Part shown: in pieces, positions 24,276 through 32,465 of the stretch
Layout: each line of letters opens with the position of its first letter
Position numbering within the stretch: position 1 is the stretch's first letter
Assembly: GCA_027487435.1 (NCBI GenBank)
Contig: JAIYDP010000255.1
Span: 1-58,075, forward strand
Origin: Verrucomicrobiaceae bacterium
GTDB taxonomy: Bacteria; Verrucomicrobiota; Verrucomicrobiia; Verrucomicrobiales; Akkermansiaceae
Direction: 5' to 3'
DNA: 58,075 bases
Translations under genes and position numbers: made by a program
Notes under the pieces: model-generated
Databases searched by the model: none
Told to the model about the DNA's origin: nothing
Seen by the model: the letters and a program-made list of their open reading frames with translations, nothing else

Positions 24276-26237
24276 ATGAGCACACCATCCTCCAAGAAGA
24301 AAACAAAAAGCACCGCACGCGACGCAACGCCAACACCCAAAAGAGGATGGTCAGTGAAGCAATCTGTTGAGCTCTACGGCATCGACGATTGGGGGCATGG
24401 TTATTTTTCTGCGAACAAAGATGGTGAAGCCACCGTGCAACTCATGGAAGATGGCGAAAGCTACTCGATCAGCCTAAAAGAAATCGTCGATGGTTTGCAA
24501 GATCGTGGCACCGCATTGCCAGTATTGTTGCGCTTTCGAGACTTGTTGCATTCGCGCATCGCCTTGCTGAACAACTCCTTTCGCAAAGCGATCAAAGACA
24601 TCAATTACCAAGGTTCGTATCGCGGCGTTTATCCGATCAAAGTGAACCAGCAGCGGCAGGTGATCGAAGAAATCACCGAGTTCGGCAAACAGTATCACTA
24701 CGGACTCGAAGCGGGCTCCAAGCCTGAGCTGATCGCGGCACTGGCGCACATGCATGATCCGGAAGCCTACATCGTTTGCAATGGTTACAAGGATGAGGAA
24801 TTCATTGACCTGGCTTTGCATGCGCAGAAAATGGGACTGCGCGTGATCTTGGTGTTAGAAATGCCATCCGAACTGGATTCCATTCTCAAGCGCAGTGAAG
24901 CCATCGGCGTGCGTCCGTTTCTCGGCGTAAGGGTGCGTCTATCCACTCGCGGTGCTGGACACTGGCAAGACTCCGCCGGCGACAAATCGGTTTTCGGTCT
25001 GAATGCCGCGCAAGTCATCGAAGTCGTTGACTCGCTGAAACGAGTGAACTCCTTGGATTGCTTGCGTATGCTGCATTACCATCAAGGATCGCAGATTCCG
25101 AGCATCGCCTCGATTCGAGAAGGTGCTACGGAAGCAGTACGCATGTACTGCGACTTAGTGCGCGAAGGTGCACCGATGGGAATTTTGGACATCGGCGGCG
25201 GCTTAGCCGTGGATTACGATGGATCCCATACCAACTTCACTTCTTCCTGCAACTATTCGATCTCCGAGTATTGCGCTGACATCATCGAGGTGATTTCTTC
25301 GATTTGCAATAAAGCCGAAGTGCCTCATCCGAACATCATCTCGGAATCTGGTCGCGCCATCGTGTCCTACTACTCCGTTTTGGTATTCAATATCCTTGAT
25401 GTCACCAGCGTGCAAACCTCCGAGAAAGAGCCTGCTACGCCAGAAAATCCTCATGATCATTTGAAAAACCTTATCGAGGTGAATCGCGTGCTGTGCCGCA
25501 AAAATCTCCAAGAATGCGTCAACGATGCGGTGTACTATCGGGATCAGTTACGCGCCCAATTTTTCCATGGAAACGCCACATTGCGCGAGCGCGGTCTCGG
25601 CGAAGCGTGGTCGTGGCATATCTTGACTCGTGTTTCGAAGTTGTTGACTGACATGGAGGACATCCCTGAAGATCTGCGTGATTTATCGAGCTCACTCACC
25701 GACTTCTACTACGGCAATTTCAGTTTGTTCCAGAGCTTGCCCGATTCTTGGGCCATCGACCAATTGTTCCCCGTCATGCCGATTCATCGCCTCGATGAGC
25801 GTCCGCGCAACCGTGCGGTGCTAGCCGATATCACCTGCGATTGCGATGGGAAAATTGATCGATTCATCGACCGCGAAGATGTGGCAAAAATCTTACCTCT
25901 CCATGAATTCACGCCCGGCACACCGTATTACATCGCGGTATTCCTTGTCGGTGCGTATCAAGAGACGTTGGGAGATTTGCACAATTTGCTAGGTGATACG
26001 CACGTCGTCGGGGTACACATGGAAAATGGTCGCGCGGTTTACACGCACGAGGTCGAAGGCGATACCGTGGCTGACGTACTGAGTTACGTAGAATACGACA
26101 CCAAGGAACTGCTTGCCCGATTCCGCAACTTTGCAGAGCAAGCTGTAAGCAAGGGCAATATTTCTGCCAAAGAGCGCAGAGAGGTGATGGATCTTTTCCG
26201 TCACGGGCTATCGGGCTATACCTACTTCGAAGTGTAA
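24276..26237 (+). CDS. speA: Biosynthetic arginine decarboxylase
   Basis: SpeA is a PLP enzyme that makes agmatine from arginine, the entry to putrescine and spermidine. The 653-residue product matches the biosynthetic class in length. Visible motifs are YPIKVNQQRQVIEE (PLP-binding lysine, about residue 125), GLEAGSKPEL, LRMLHYHQGSQIP, the phosphate-binding DIGGGLAVDYDG, SESGRAIV, and CDCDGKID replacing the more usual CDSDG near the C terminus. I start at the ATG at 24276 rather than a longer leader. A basic low-complexity N terminus (SSKKKTKSTARD) precedes the domain. The phosphatase gene follows after 16 bases. Confidence 0.93.
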   Translation: MSTPSSKKKTKSTARDATPTPKRGWSVKQSVELYGIDDWGHGYFSANKDGEATVQLMEDGESYSISLKEIVDGLQDRGTALPVLLRFRDLLHSRIALLNNSFRKAIKDINYQGSYRGVYPIKVNQQRQVIEEITEFGKQYHYGLEAGSKPELIAALAHMHDPEAYIVCNGYKDEEFIDLALHAQKMGLRVILVLEMPSELDSILKRSEAIGVRPFLGVRVRLSTRGAGHWQDSAGDKSVFGLNAAQVIEVVDSLKRVNSLDCLRMLHYHQGSQIPSIASIREGATEAVRMYCDLVREGAPMGILDIGGGLAVDYDGSHTNFTSSCNYSISEYCADIIEVISSICNKAEVPHPNIISESGRAIVSYYSVLVFNILDVTSVQTSEKEPATPENPHDHLKNLIEVNRVLCRKNLQECVNDAVYYRDQLRAQFFHGNATLRERGLGEAWSWHILTRVSKLLTDMEDIPEDLRDLSSSLTDFYYGNFSLFQSLPDSWAIDQLFPVMPIHRLDERPRNRAVLADITCDCDGKIDRFIDREDVAKILPLHEFTPGTPYYIAVFLVGAYQETLGDLHNLLGDTHVVGVHMENGRAVYTHEVEGDTVADVLSYVEYDTKELLARFRNFAEQAVSKGNISAKERREVMDLFRHGLSGYTYFEV

Positions 26238-26253
26238 TCGACTTTTCCTCACG

Positions 26254-26739
26254 ATGAATCCTCCCACTCCAACCAAAGTTCTATTCGTATGCATGGGCAA
26301 CATTTGTCGCTCCCCTGCGGCGGAAATCATCTTTGACCAGTTGGTGCGAGATCACGGCAAAAGCAGTGAATTTGTTATCGATTCCGCAGGAACGTTAGGC
26401 TTTCATAGTGGCAAAGCACCAGATCATCGCATGCAAGCGAGCCTCGTTCGGCGTGGTTATCGCGTTTTTGGCACATCGCGGAAAATCCATGCACATGACT
26501 TAGCGAACTTCGACCATATTTTAGTGATGGACAGTCACAACGAATGGGAGGTTTGCCAACTTGATGAAAACGGTGAGCATCGGCACAAAATTCGCCGCTT
26601 GACCAGCCATTGCCGTGAGCACCAGATAGATCATGTGCCTGATCCCTACAGCGGCAGCAAACGAGATTTCGAAGACTGTGTGGATCTGATAGAAGATGCC
26701 TGCCGTGGCTTGTTTACCGACCTCACGAAAAACGAATAA
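26254..26739 (+). CDS. Low-molecular-weight protein-tyrosine phosphatase
   Basis: The 161-residue product carries the complete signature CMGNICRSP (P-loop CX5R, cysteine at residue 13) and the catalytic acid loop DPYSG near residue 131. Both are typical of this cytoplasmic phosphatase class, which includes Wzb-like enzymes that control capsule and tyrosine kinases. No tyrosine kinase is nearby. The gene is 16 bases after speA and 22 before a small membrane-anchored gene, so the three may form one transcript without an obvious common function. Confidence 0.9.
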   Translation: MNPPTPTKVLFVCMGNICRSPAAEIIFDQLVRDHGKSSEFVIDSAGTLGFHSGKAPDHRMQASLVRRGYRVFGTSRKIHAHDLANFDHILVMDSHNEWEVCQLDENGEHRHKIRRLTSHCREHQIDHVPDPYSGSKRDFEDCVDLIEDACRGLFTDLTKNE

Positions 26740-26761
26740 CATTTTTCTGGGCACTTACGCG

Positions 26762-27250
26762 ATGAAACGAATCTTAATCTACATAGGCATCTGCAGTGTC
26801 ATCTTTGGCATCTACACTTGGTGGTATTTCCGCCCCGAGCGAGTCGTGAAACGCGAAGTTCTATCGTTGATTTCCACCTTGGAAGTCCCTGCCGATACGG
26901 GGCGCGCAGCACGGGTGATGAAGGCGAATCGAGTGAGTCGATTTTTCACTCAAGAAGTGCAACTCGAAACGCCATTTGCGGAGGCGAATGGCACGCTAAG
27001 CCGCAATGATCTGGAAAGCGGATATTCCGTGGCGGCCGAGAATGCTAGCAAGATCATCTTTCAACCGGAAGATGACATGAAAATCGTCGTCGATGGCAAA
27101 AGTGCTGAGGTACGTTTTCACGTCCATGCAGAAGTCTCGATTGGACGGTGGATCAAGCCTGTGAACGGACGATACTCCATCGAAATGCATTGGAAAAAAA
27201 CGCAAGACGGGTGGCAAATCAGTAAGTCATCCTGGAAAGAGGCTCCGTGA
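26762..27250 (+). CDS. Membrane-anchored protein of unknown function
   Basis: The ATG at 26762 opens an N-terminal hydrophobic anchor (MKRILIYIGICSVIFGIYTWWYF). About 135 periplasmic residues follow, with alternating strand patterns ending in WKKTQDGWQISKSSW, reminiscent of NTF2/SnoaL-like small domains. No family can be named. It follows the phosphatase gene by 22 bases. Confidence 0.65.
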   Translation: MKRILIYIGICSVIFGIYTWWYFRPERVVKREVLSLISTLEVPADTGRAARVMKANRVSRFFTQEVQLETPFAEANGTLSRNDLESGYSVAAENASKIIFQPEDDMKIVVDGKSAEVRFHVHAEVSIGRWIKPVNGRYSIEMHWKKTQDGWQISKSSWKEAP

Positions 27251-27259
27251 CGATCCCGT

Positions 27260-27652
27260 TCACGGCACGTAGAAGTATTTTTTCGCACAATCAGGCGATT
27301 GAGGCTCATTGACGAGCGTTCCCGATGCGATCGAAACAACATCGATCACCCGTCTGCTGTAGGGACTATAAACATATCCAGGCCTACCGGGTATGGCTGT
27401 CGCATGTGGATAGGGTCTGATTGTGGTCGTTGCCGTGGGCGGCGCTGACGTTATGGCAAGCTGATTTTCGTTGCCTGCATCGGCTTGAGAACTTGTAGCA
27501 AAATCCGTGGTGTAGGGGGGAGAAACACCACGGATCGGCAAAATTTCATTGTCAGAGCTTTGCCCTTTGCTTTTTGTTTTCGATAAAAACATGCACGAGT
27601 GAAGCGCGAATGTAGAGAAGATCGCAATGAAGCAAGCGGTGGTAGTTTTCAT
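27260..27652 (-). CDS. Small predicted lipoprotein
   Basis: The 130-residue product starts with a signal peptide and a lipobox-like FALHSC (cysteine at residue 20). The mature part is low-complexity, rich in Thr, Ala and Pro (ITSAPPTATTTIRPYPHATA). No domain is recognised. It lies downstream of another lipoprotein gene on the same strand, 54 bases away. Confidence 0.55.
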   Translation of the reverse strand: MKTTTACFIAIFSTFALHSCMFLSKTKSKGQSSDNEILPIRGVSPPYTTDFATSSQADAGNENQLAITSAPPTATTTIRPYPHATAIPGRPGYVYSPYSRRVIDVVSIASGTLVNEPQSPDCAKKYFYVP

Positions 27653-27706
27653 AAAAAAGGCAAAATCAGGGGTTCAGGGCAAAGCTCGGTGATCGCAATG
27701 ATGATT

Positions 27707-28594
27707 CTATCGGGCTGTGGCAAAGGGCTGAGCCGTTTCTCGTTGATTGATTTCTTTCGGCATCCAGGTCCATGGATCGAAACCTTTTTCGGTATAAGCC
27801 GCTAGGCCGATCACGCCAACGTTGCGGGTCTCGCCGTGACGCAAGTTCGCATAGGATTGCGAGACGCTGCTGAATTGAAATGCCGCCACCGCATCGTAGC
27901 TGGTGCGAAAGCCTTTGATCGTGATCGAGGATTCAGGGGCAATGACGTAGCCCGTTTTTTTGACGCTAGCGGCTTGGCCATCCAGCACGTCGAGCCCATC
28001 CACACTGACGACGACCTGGACACGGCACTTGCAGCGATTTTTGATGACGATGCTGTAGGAACTACCGTGCGATCCTTGAACGAAGCGACGATAGCCGTTT
28101 TTTGTCCATGATTTATAGGCAGGAAGCATCCCCAAACTGCCTTTGATGCCCCATTCGATGATACCACCTGCGGCTTGTTGTATGCCATCAACCTTCCAGT
28201 CTTTTGCATCCATGGCTTCAAGCCCTTCGTGGTTATTATAAAATATCGCATCCACTCCCGCTGGTGACGGAGTCGCTCTGGTAAAGCGAATATCGCCAAG
28301 AGGCTGTTTTACCGATTCTCCCCAGGTCGTTGCTAGGCCCGGACGCTGTTTGGCTGGCTTTGCAAAAGCCTCACTACCACCGACTGCCGATTCGGATTGT
28401 GCTGGCGGAGAACTTGATGGATTTGCTCGCTGTGCTCGAATGTCTCTTGCCAAACTCAAAGGATTTCCCGCAGTTCCGTCGTTTGTGGTACACGATGCGA
28501 ATAGAAGCAAAGCGGAACTGGTGATGGCGGATAGGAGGTTTATGCCCCGAAACAAGGGCTTCGACGTTGTTGTTTTTTGATCCATTTCGTTCAT
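27707..28594 (-). CDS. Predicted lipoprotein with C-terminal beta domain
   Basis: The 295-residue product has an extended N-terminal region before a hydrophobic segment and lipobox (SALLLFASC, cysteine about residue 35), so it is likely a lipoprotein. The alternative start at MDQK (28585) changes little. A Ser/Pro/Ala linker leads to a C-terminal domain (about 170-280) with IVIKNRCKCRVQVVVSVDGLDVLDGQ, a beta-sandwich-like pattern. A CKC motif may bind metal or form a disulfide. No function can be assigned. Confidence 0.65.
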   Translation of the reverse strand: MNEMDQKTTTSKPLFRGINLLSAITSSALLLFASCTTNDGTAGNPLSLARDIRAQRANPSSSPPAQSESAVGGSEAFAKPAKQRPGLATTWGESVKQPLGDIRFTRATPSPAGVDAIFYNNHEGLEAMDAKDWKVDGIQQAAGGIIEWGIKGSLGMLPAYKSWTKNGYRRFVQGSHGSSYSIVIKNRCKCRVQVVVSVDGLDVLDGQAASVKKTGYVIAPESSITIKGFRTSYDAVAAFQFSSVSQSYANLRHGETRNVGVIGLAAYTEKGFDPWTWMPKEINQRETAQPFATAR

Positions 28595-28733
28595 GGTGCT
28601 GGAATTTTAGCATTTAGCACGCCAACGTCAACAAGAAATGCATTTTTTTTAGCATTTCAGAAATTTCACCGCTATTGTTGAAGAATTGCATGAGTTTCTT
28701 GCACAGTCGAGGATCGTGATATAGTTTCGGGAC

Positions 28734-30140
28734 ATGCAACCACAGCCCCGCACAAAGTTTATTTGCACTCTCGGCCCAGCGACAGAATCGGATGAAATGA
28801 TCGGAAAGTTAATGGATCTGGGCGCCGACGTTTTCCGAATCAATATGTCTCACGCCAAGCACGAATGGGCAAAGGAAATGGCTCGTCGAGTGCGCAAGCA
28901 GGCAAAAGCGAGGCAGATTCATGTGGGCGTTTTATTTGACCTGACTGGGCCATCGATTCGCACCGGCGATGTGGCTACGCCGTATGAATTGAAAGAAGGC
29001 GATCATGTGGAGTTCCGCAAGGCAGCGGCGGAAGCAACGATTCCCATCTCGACGACGGTGAATTACGATGGCCTGATGGATGATGTCAGTGAGGGCAACA
29101 CTCTCGTGGTGGACAATGGATCGCTATTGATGAAAATCCTCAGCGTGCGGCCTGACGCGATCATTTGCGAGGTGAAAACACCGGGCAAGCTAGGCTCAAG
29201 GCGGCACATCAACATGCCGGGCGTGCGCTTGAATCTGCCAGCGCTGACTCCGAAAGATCATCTGGATTTGGCGCTCGCCGTGGAGTGCGATGCAGACTAC
29301 ATCGCTGGTTCTTTCGTGCGTGATGCGGCGCATATTCGCGAACTGAAAAGCTGCATCGAAAAGCTGGAAGGCTCCGCGCAAATCATCGCCAAGGTGGAAG
29401 ACCAAGAGGCGATACGAAATATCGACGCGATCATCCAATCCGCAGACGTGATCATGATCGCTCGTGGCGACTTGGGAATCGAAGTGGAATTTCAGGAGTT
29501 GCCAATCTTGCAACGCCGCATCATTCGCCGCTGCCATGAGTTGGGACGTCGTGTGATTGTCGCTACGCAATTGTTAGAGTCAATGATTACGCAGCCAACG
29601 CCGACGCGAGCTGAGGTGACGGATGTTTCGAATGCGACATTCGAGGAGGCCGATGCGCTAATGCTTTCTGGTGAAACATCGGTCGGAGCGTATCCCTTGC
29701 GTTGCTTGGATGCGTTGCTGACCATTGCGCACCGCATCGAGCGGTCGGGAGGCTTGGGCTATGGCGATTTGGCGGTTCTGCGCGATGAACGTCAGAAAGT
29801 ATGCCGCGCTGCCATTACTTTGGCTGACTCGTTGGCTGGTGCCTGCATGATTTTACTAACGCGACGCGGCATCATCGCCAACCATTGCGCGTTGCTGAGG
29901 CCGAAGAGTCCGCTCTATGCTTTCTCGCCGCACGAAAGGGTCTGCCGTCAGCTTTCATTGTCACGGGGAGTGAGTGCCTTTCAGTTGCCTTTCGCTCCGA
30001 CGATCGACGATACCATCCAATCCGCACTTTCGGTCTTGCGCGAACAAAACCTCGTGCAGCCAGGAACACCGGCGGTGATTGTCTCAGACATGCTTTCCGA
30101 CCATTTTAGCGCGAACTCGATTCTGCTCTGCCACGCGTAG
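28734..30140 (+). CDS. pyk: Pyruvate kinase
   Basis: Pyruvate kinase is the last ATP-yielding step of glycolysis. The 468-residue product has the N-terminal TKFICTLGPATES and RINMSH motifs, the metal and phosphoenolpyruvate loop IMIARGDLGIEVEFQELP (about residues 240-258), and ATQLLESMITQPTPTRAEV followed by SGETSVGAYP. Two family positions vary: DLTGPSIRTG replaces the usual DxxGPEIRTG or DLQGPKIRTG, and KVEDQEAIRN replaces KIENQEGVxN. The catalytic lysine of the latter motif is kept. A TTGCAC and TATAGT pair just upstream could be a promoter, but the spacing is short. Confidence 0.92.
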   Translation: MQPQPRTKFICTLGPATESDEMIGKLMDLGADVFRINMSHAKHEWAKEMARRVRKQAKARQIHVGVLFDLTGPSIRTGDVATPYELKEGDHVEFRKAAAEATIPISTTVNYDGLMDDVSEGNTLVVDNGSLLMKILSVRPDAIICEVKTPGKLGSRRHINMPGVRLNLPALTPKDHLDLALAVECDADYIAGSFVRDAAHIRELKSCIEKLEGSAQIIAKVEDQEAIRNIDAIIQSADVIMIARGDLGIEVEFQELPILQRRIIRRCHELGRRVIVATQLLESMITQPTPTRAEVTDVSNATFEEADALMLSGETSVGAYPLRCLDALLTIAHRIERSGGLGYGDLAVLRDERQKVCRAAITLADSLAGACMILLTRRGIIANHCALLRPKSPLYAFSPHERVCRQLSLSRGVSAFQLPFAPTIDDTIQSALSVLREQNLVQPGTPAVIVSDMLSDHFSANSILLCHA

Positions 30141-30176
30141 TAGTGGCCTCGAGTCGATGTAGCATCCATCGTTTCC

Positions 30177-31541
30177 ATGTCCGATCTTTTTGCCAAGCCA
30201 AGCTCGCGTCAACCGAACGCGCCGGATGTCGGTTCGAATGAGCCATTGGCATCGCGCATGCGGCCGAGCAACCTTGATGAAATCGCCGGGCAGTCGCACA
30301 TTCTCGCGCCAGAAAAATTGCTGCGACGCGCCATCGAGTCGGATCGATTTACCTCATTGATTTTTTACGGGCCGCCCGGAACGGGAAAAACGACGCTGGC
30401 TACGGTGATCGCGAGGCTGACTGGATCACGTTTTGAATCGCTCAATGGCGTGGAGTCGAACGTTGCAGAAATCCGTGCGAAAATCGATCAAGCTCGGCAT
30501 TACCGAGAAATGCGCAACCAAAGCACGATCTTGTTCATTGATGAAATCCATCGCTTTAACAAATCCCAGCAAGATGTGCTGTTGCCTCACATCGAACGCG
30601 GCGCGATTCGTTTCATCGGCGCGACAACGCACAATCCGTTTTTTCACATCAACTCACCGCTCACCTCACGATCACAAATTTTCCAACTCGAGCCAGTCGG
30701 CACCGATGAGCTTATCCCGGTGTTACAACGAGCCATCGATGACCCTCGCGGTTTCGCCGACCGAAAGATCGACGCAGAAGCAGACGCCCTTCGGCACATC
30801 GCCGACAAAGCCGATGGCGATGTACGCAAGGCGCTGACCGCTCTGGAATTGGCCATTCTCACCAGCAAACCCGACGAGCATGGCATCATCCATCTGACCC
30901 TTGCCATCGCGGAAGAATCGATCCAACGAAAATCCATCGCCTACGACGACGACAATCATTACGATACGATCAGTGCATTTATCAAATCGATCCGCGGCTC
31001 TGATCCGGATGCGGCATTGTATTGGCTCGCGAAAATGCTCCACGCTGGAGAAGACCCACGTTTCATCGCTCGGCGGCTGGTGATTTCTGCCAGCGAAGAT
31101 ATTGGCCTAGCCGATCCTGGGGCGCTGCGTATCGCCATCGATGCCCACCACGCGCTTGAATTTATCGGCATGCCAGAAGGGCGCATTCCCCTAGCCCACG
31201 CCACGGTCTATCTCGCCGCAGCGCCGAAATCCAACAGTGCCTATGCCGCCATAGGAGCAGCCATGGAAGACGTCACCAAGGGACAAACCTTGGCCGTGCC
31301 GCCGCATTTGCGAACGAGGACGAGAAAGAAACTCGCCTCAGCCTCTGGCACCAAGGACGACGCACTCGCCTATCTCTACAGCCACGACTACCCCGGAAAC
31401 TACGTGCCGCAAGCGTATTTGCCCGAAGGGAAAAAATACTACCACGCCACGGAGCAGGGCTACGAGCGCAAGATCAAAGAGCGACTCGAATATTGGAAAT
31501 CGCTTCATCAAAGCGGGGAGGAAAACCCACCAAGCGCTTGA
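30177..31541 (+). CDS. rarA: Replication-associated recombination protein A (AAA ATPase)
   Basis: RarA/MgsA acts at stalled replication forks. The 454-residue product shows the AAA core: Walker A FYGPPGTGKTTLA (about residue 64), Walker B STILFIDEIHRFNKSQQD (about 117-134), the sensor FIGATTHNP and the SRSQIF arginine-finger region. The family-specific C-terminal domain follows, with RRLVISASEDIGLADP and SHDYPGNYVPQAYLPEG. The gene begins 36 bases after pyk on the same strand and converges with the exported nuclease gene, the stops being 3 bases apart. Confidence 0.93.
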   Translation: MSDLFAKPSSRQPNAPDVGSNEPLASRMRPSNLDEIAGQSHILAPEKLLRRAIESDRFTSLIFYGPPGTGKTTLATVIARLTGSRFESLNGVESNVAEIRAKIDQARHYREMRNQSTILFIDEIHRFNKSQQDVLLPHIERGAIRFIGATTHNPFFHINSPLTSRSQIFQLEPVGTDELIPVLQRAIDDPRGFADRKIDAEADALRHIADKADGDVRKALTALELAILTSKPDEHGIIHLTLAIAEESIQRKSIAYDDDNHYDTISAFIKSIRGSDPDAALYWLAKMLHAGEDPRFIARRLVISASEDIGLADPGALRIAIDAHHALEFIGMPEGRIPLAHATVYLAAAPKSNSAYAAIGAAMEDVTKGQTLAVPPHLRTRTRKKLASASGTKDDALAYLYSHDYPGNYVPQAYLPEGKKYYHATEQGYERKIKERLEYWKSLHQSGEENPPSA

Positions 31542-31544
31542 TTT

Positions 31545-32462
31545 TTATTTGCCGATCACCAAATAGGGCTGCAATTGTTCCCACGTTTTCTGTCCAATGC
31601 CGGAGACTTTTCTCAAGTCTTCAATCCTACTATAGGGACGCGCCTGGATAATGCGTTTCGCCATCACTTCTCCTACGCCAGGGAGCTTCATCAGGTCGCT
31701 TTGCGGAGCACGATTGGGGTCTATTTTTTCGCCCACATCGACTTTCGCGTTGCCGATTGCAGCTTGAAGCTCCTCGTCTTCTTGACGTTGAACCCTACGT
31801 TCTTCAGGCAATGTATCCCAGTTCGTTTTCGCCCAAATGCCTTTCTTGCTTGTCGCCGCACGCAGTTCGAGGTCCTTCATATAAGCTCGATACTCCTCCG
31901 CGCTGCGTTCATCAAACGTGCTACGATAGACGCCAAACGCACGCGCCAAACCTATCGAAACCAAATCCCCGGCGAGATCTGTTCCTTCGGCGGTGACCAC
32001 AAACGCATAGACTCGCTTGAATTTGCTATCGCCACGAGCATCGGCAAAGGCTGTGTGAACGGTGAACGGCTTCGCCAAAGCACTTTTTACATAATCTGTA
32101 GCTTGTTGCCCGTAGGCTTTCGCCACTGCGATGGCTTCGGGTGCTTTCGCAGAAATTTTCGATATACCAAAATAACGCCGCTGTTCGCGTAGTCGCGTTT
32201 CATCGGAGGCATCGCGCACATGTGATTCTACGCAATCGGCACCATAAAGCCTTACGGTCATCAAGGTTTGATCGGCTGTTTTCACCTGAAAACTATCACC
32301 ATCAGCCCATTCCGTAGGCACCAGCACACAGTCTTTCAAGGTGCGCAATTCCTCCACTGCGCGGGCAAAGGAAACAGAAATGATCAACAATACCGCTATG
32401 ATGGAGCGGGCGAAGTGGCGCAGGCAGAATGGCATGCGGTGAAATACTTTAGAAATCCGCAA
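31545..32462 (-). CDS. Exported thermonuclease-like protein with ComEA-type helix-hairpin-helix
   Basis: The 305-residue protein has a signal peptide (about 1-36, cleavage near ARA). A staphylococcal-nuclease-like domain follows (about 45-210), with WADGDSFQVKTADQ, VRLYGADCVES, FKRVYAFVV and GLARAFG. A C-terminal ComEA-type helix-hairpin-helix pair ends the protein (about 240-300), with IDPNRAPQSDLMKLPGVGEV and ISGIGQKTW-type spacing. A secreted nuclease tethered to DNA by a ComEA module fits DNA uptake or nutrient scavenging. The catalytic Arg and Glu residues of classical nucleases are not all obvious. It lies 3 bases downstream of recG on the same strand. Confidence 0.8.
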   Translation of the reverse strand: MRISKVFHRMPFCLRHFARSIIAVLLIISVSFARAVEELRTLKDCVLVPTEWADGDSFQVKTADQTLMTVRLYGADCVESHVRDASDETRLREQRRYFGISKISAKAPEAIAVAKAYGQQATDYVKSALAKPFTVHTAFADARGDSKFKRVYAFVVTAEGTDLAGDLVSIGLARAFGVYRSTFDERSAEEYRAYMKDLELRAATSKKGIWAKTNWDTLPEERRVQRQEDEELQAAIGNAKVDVGEKIDPNRAPQSDLMKLPGVGEVMAKRIIQARPYSRIEDLRKVSGIGQKTWEQLQPYLVIGK

Positions 32463-32465
32463 TAA

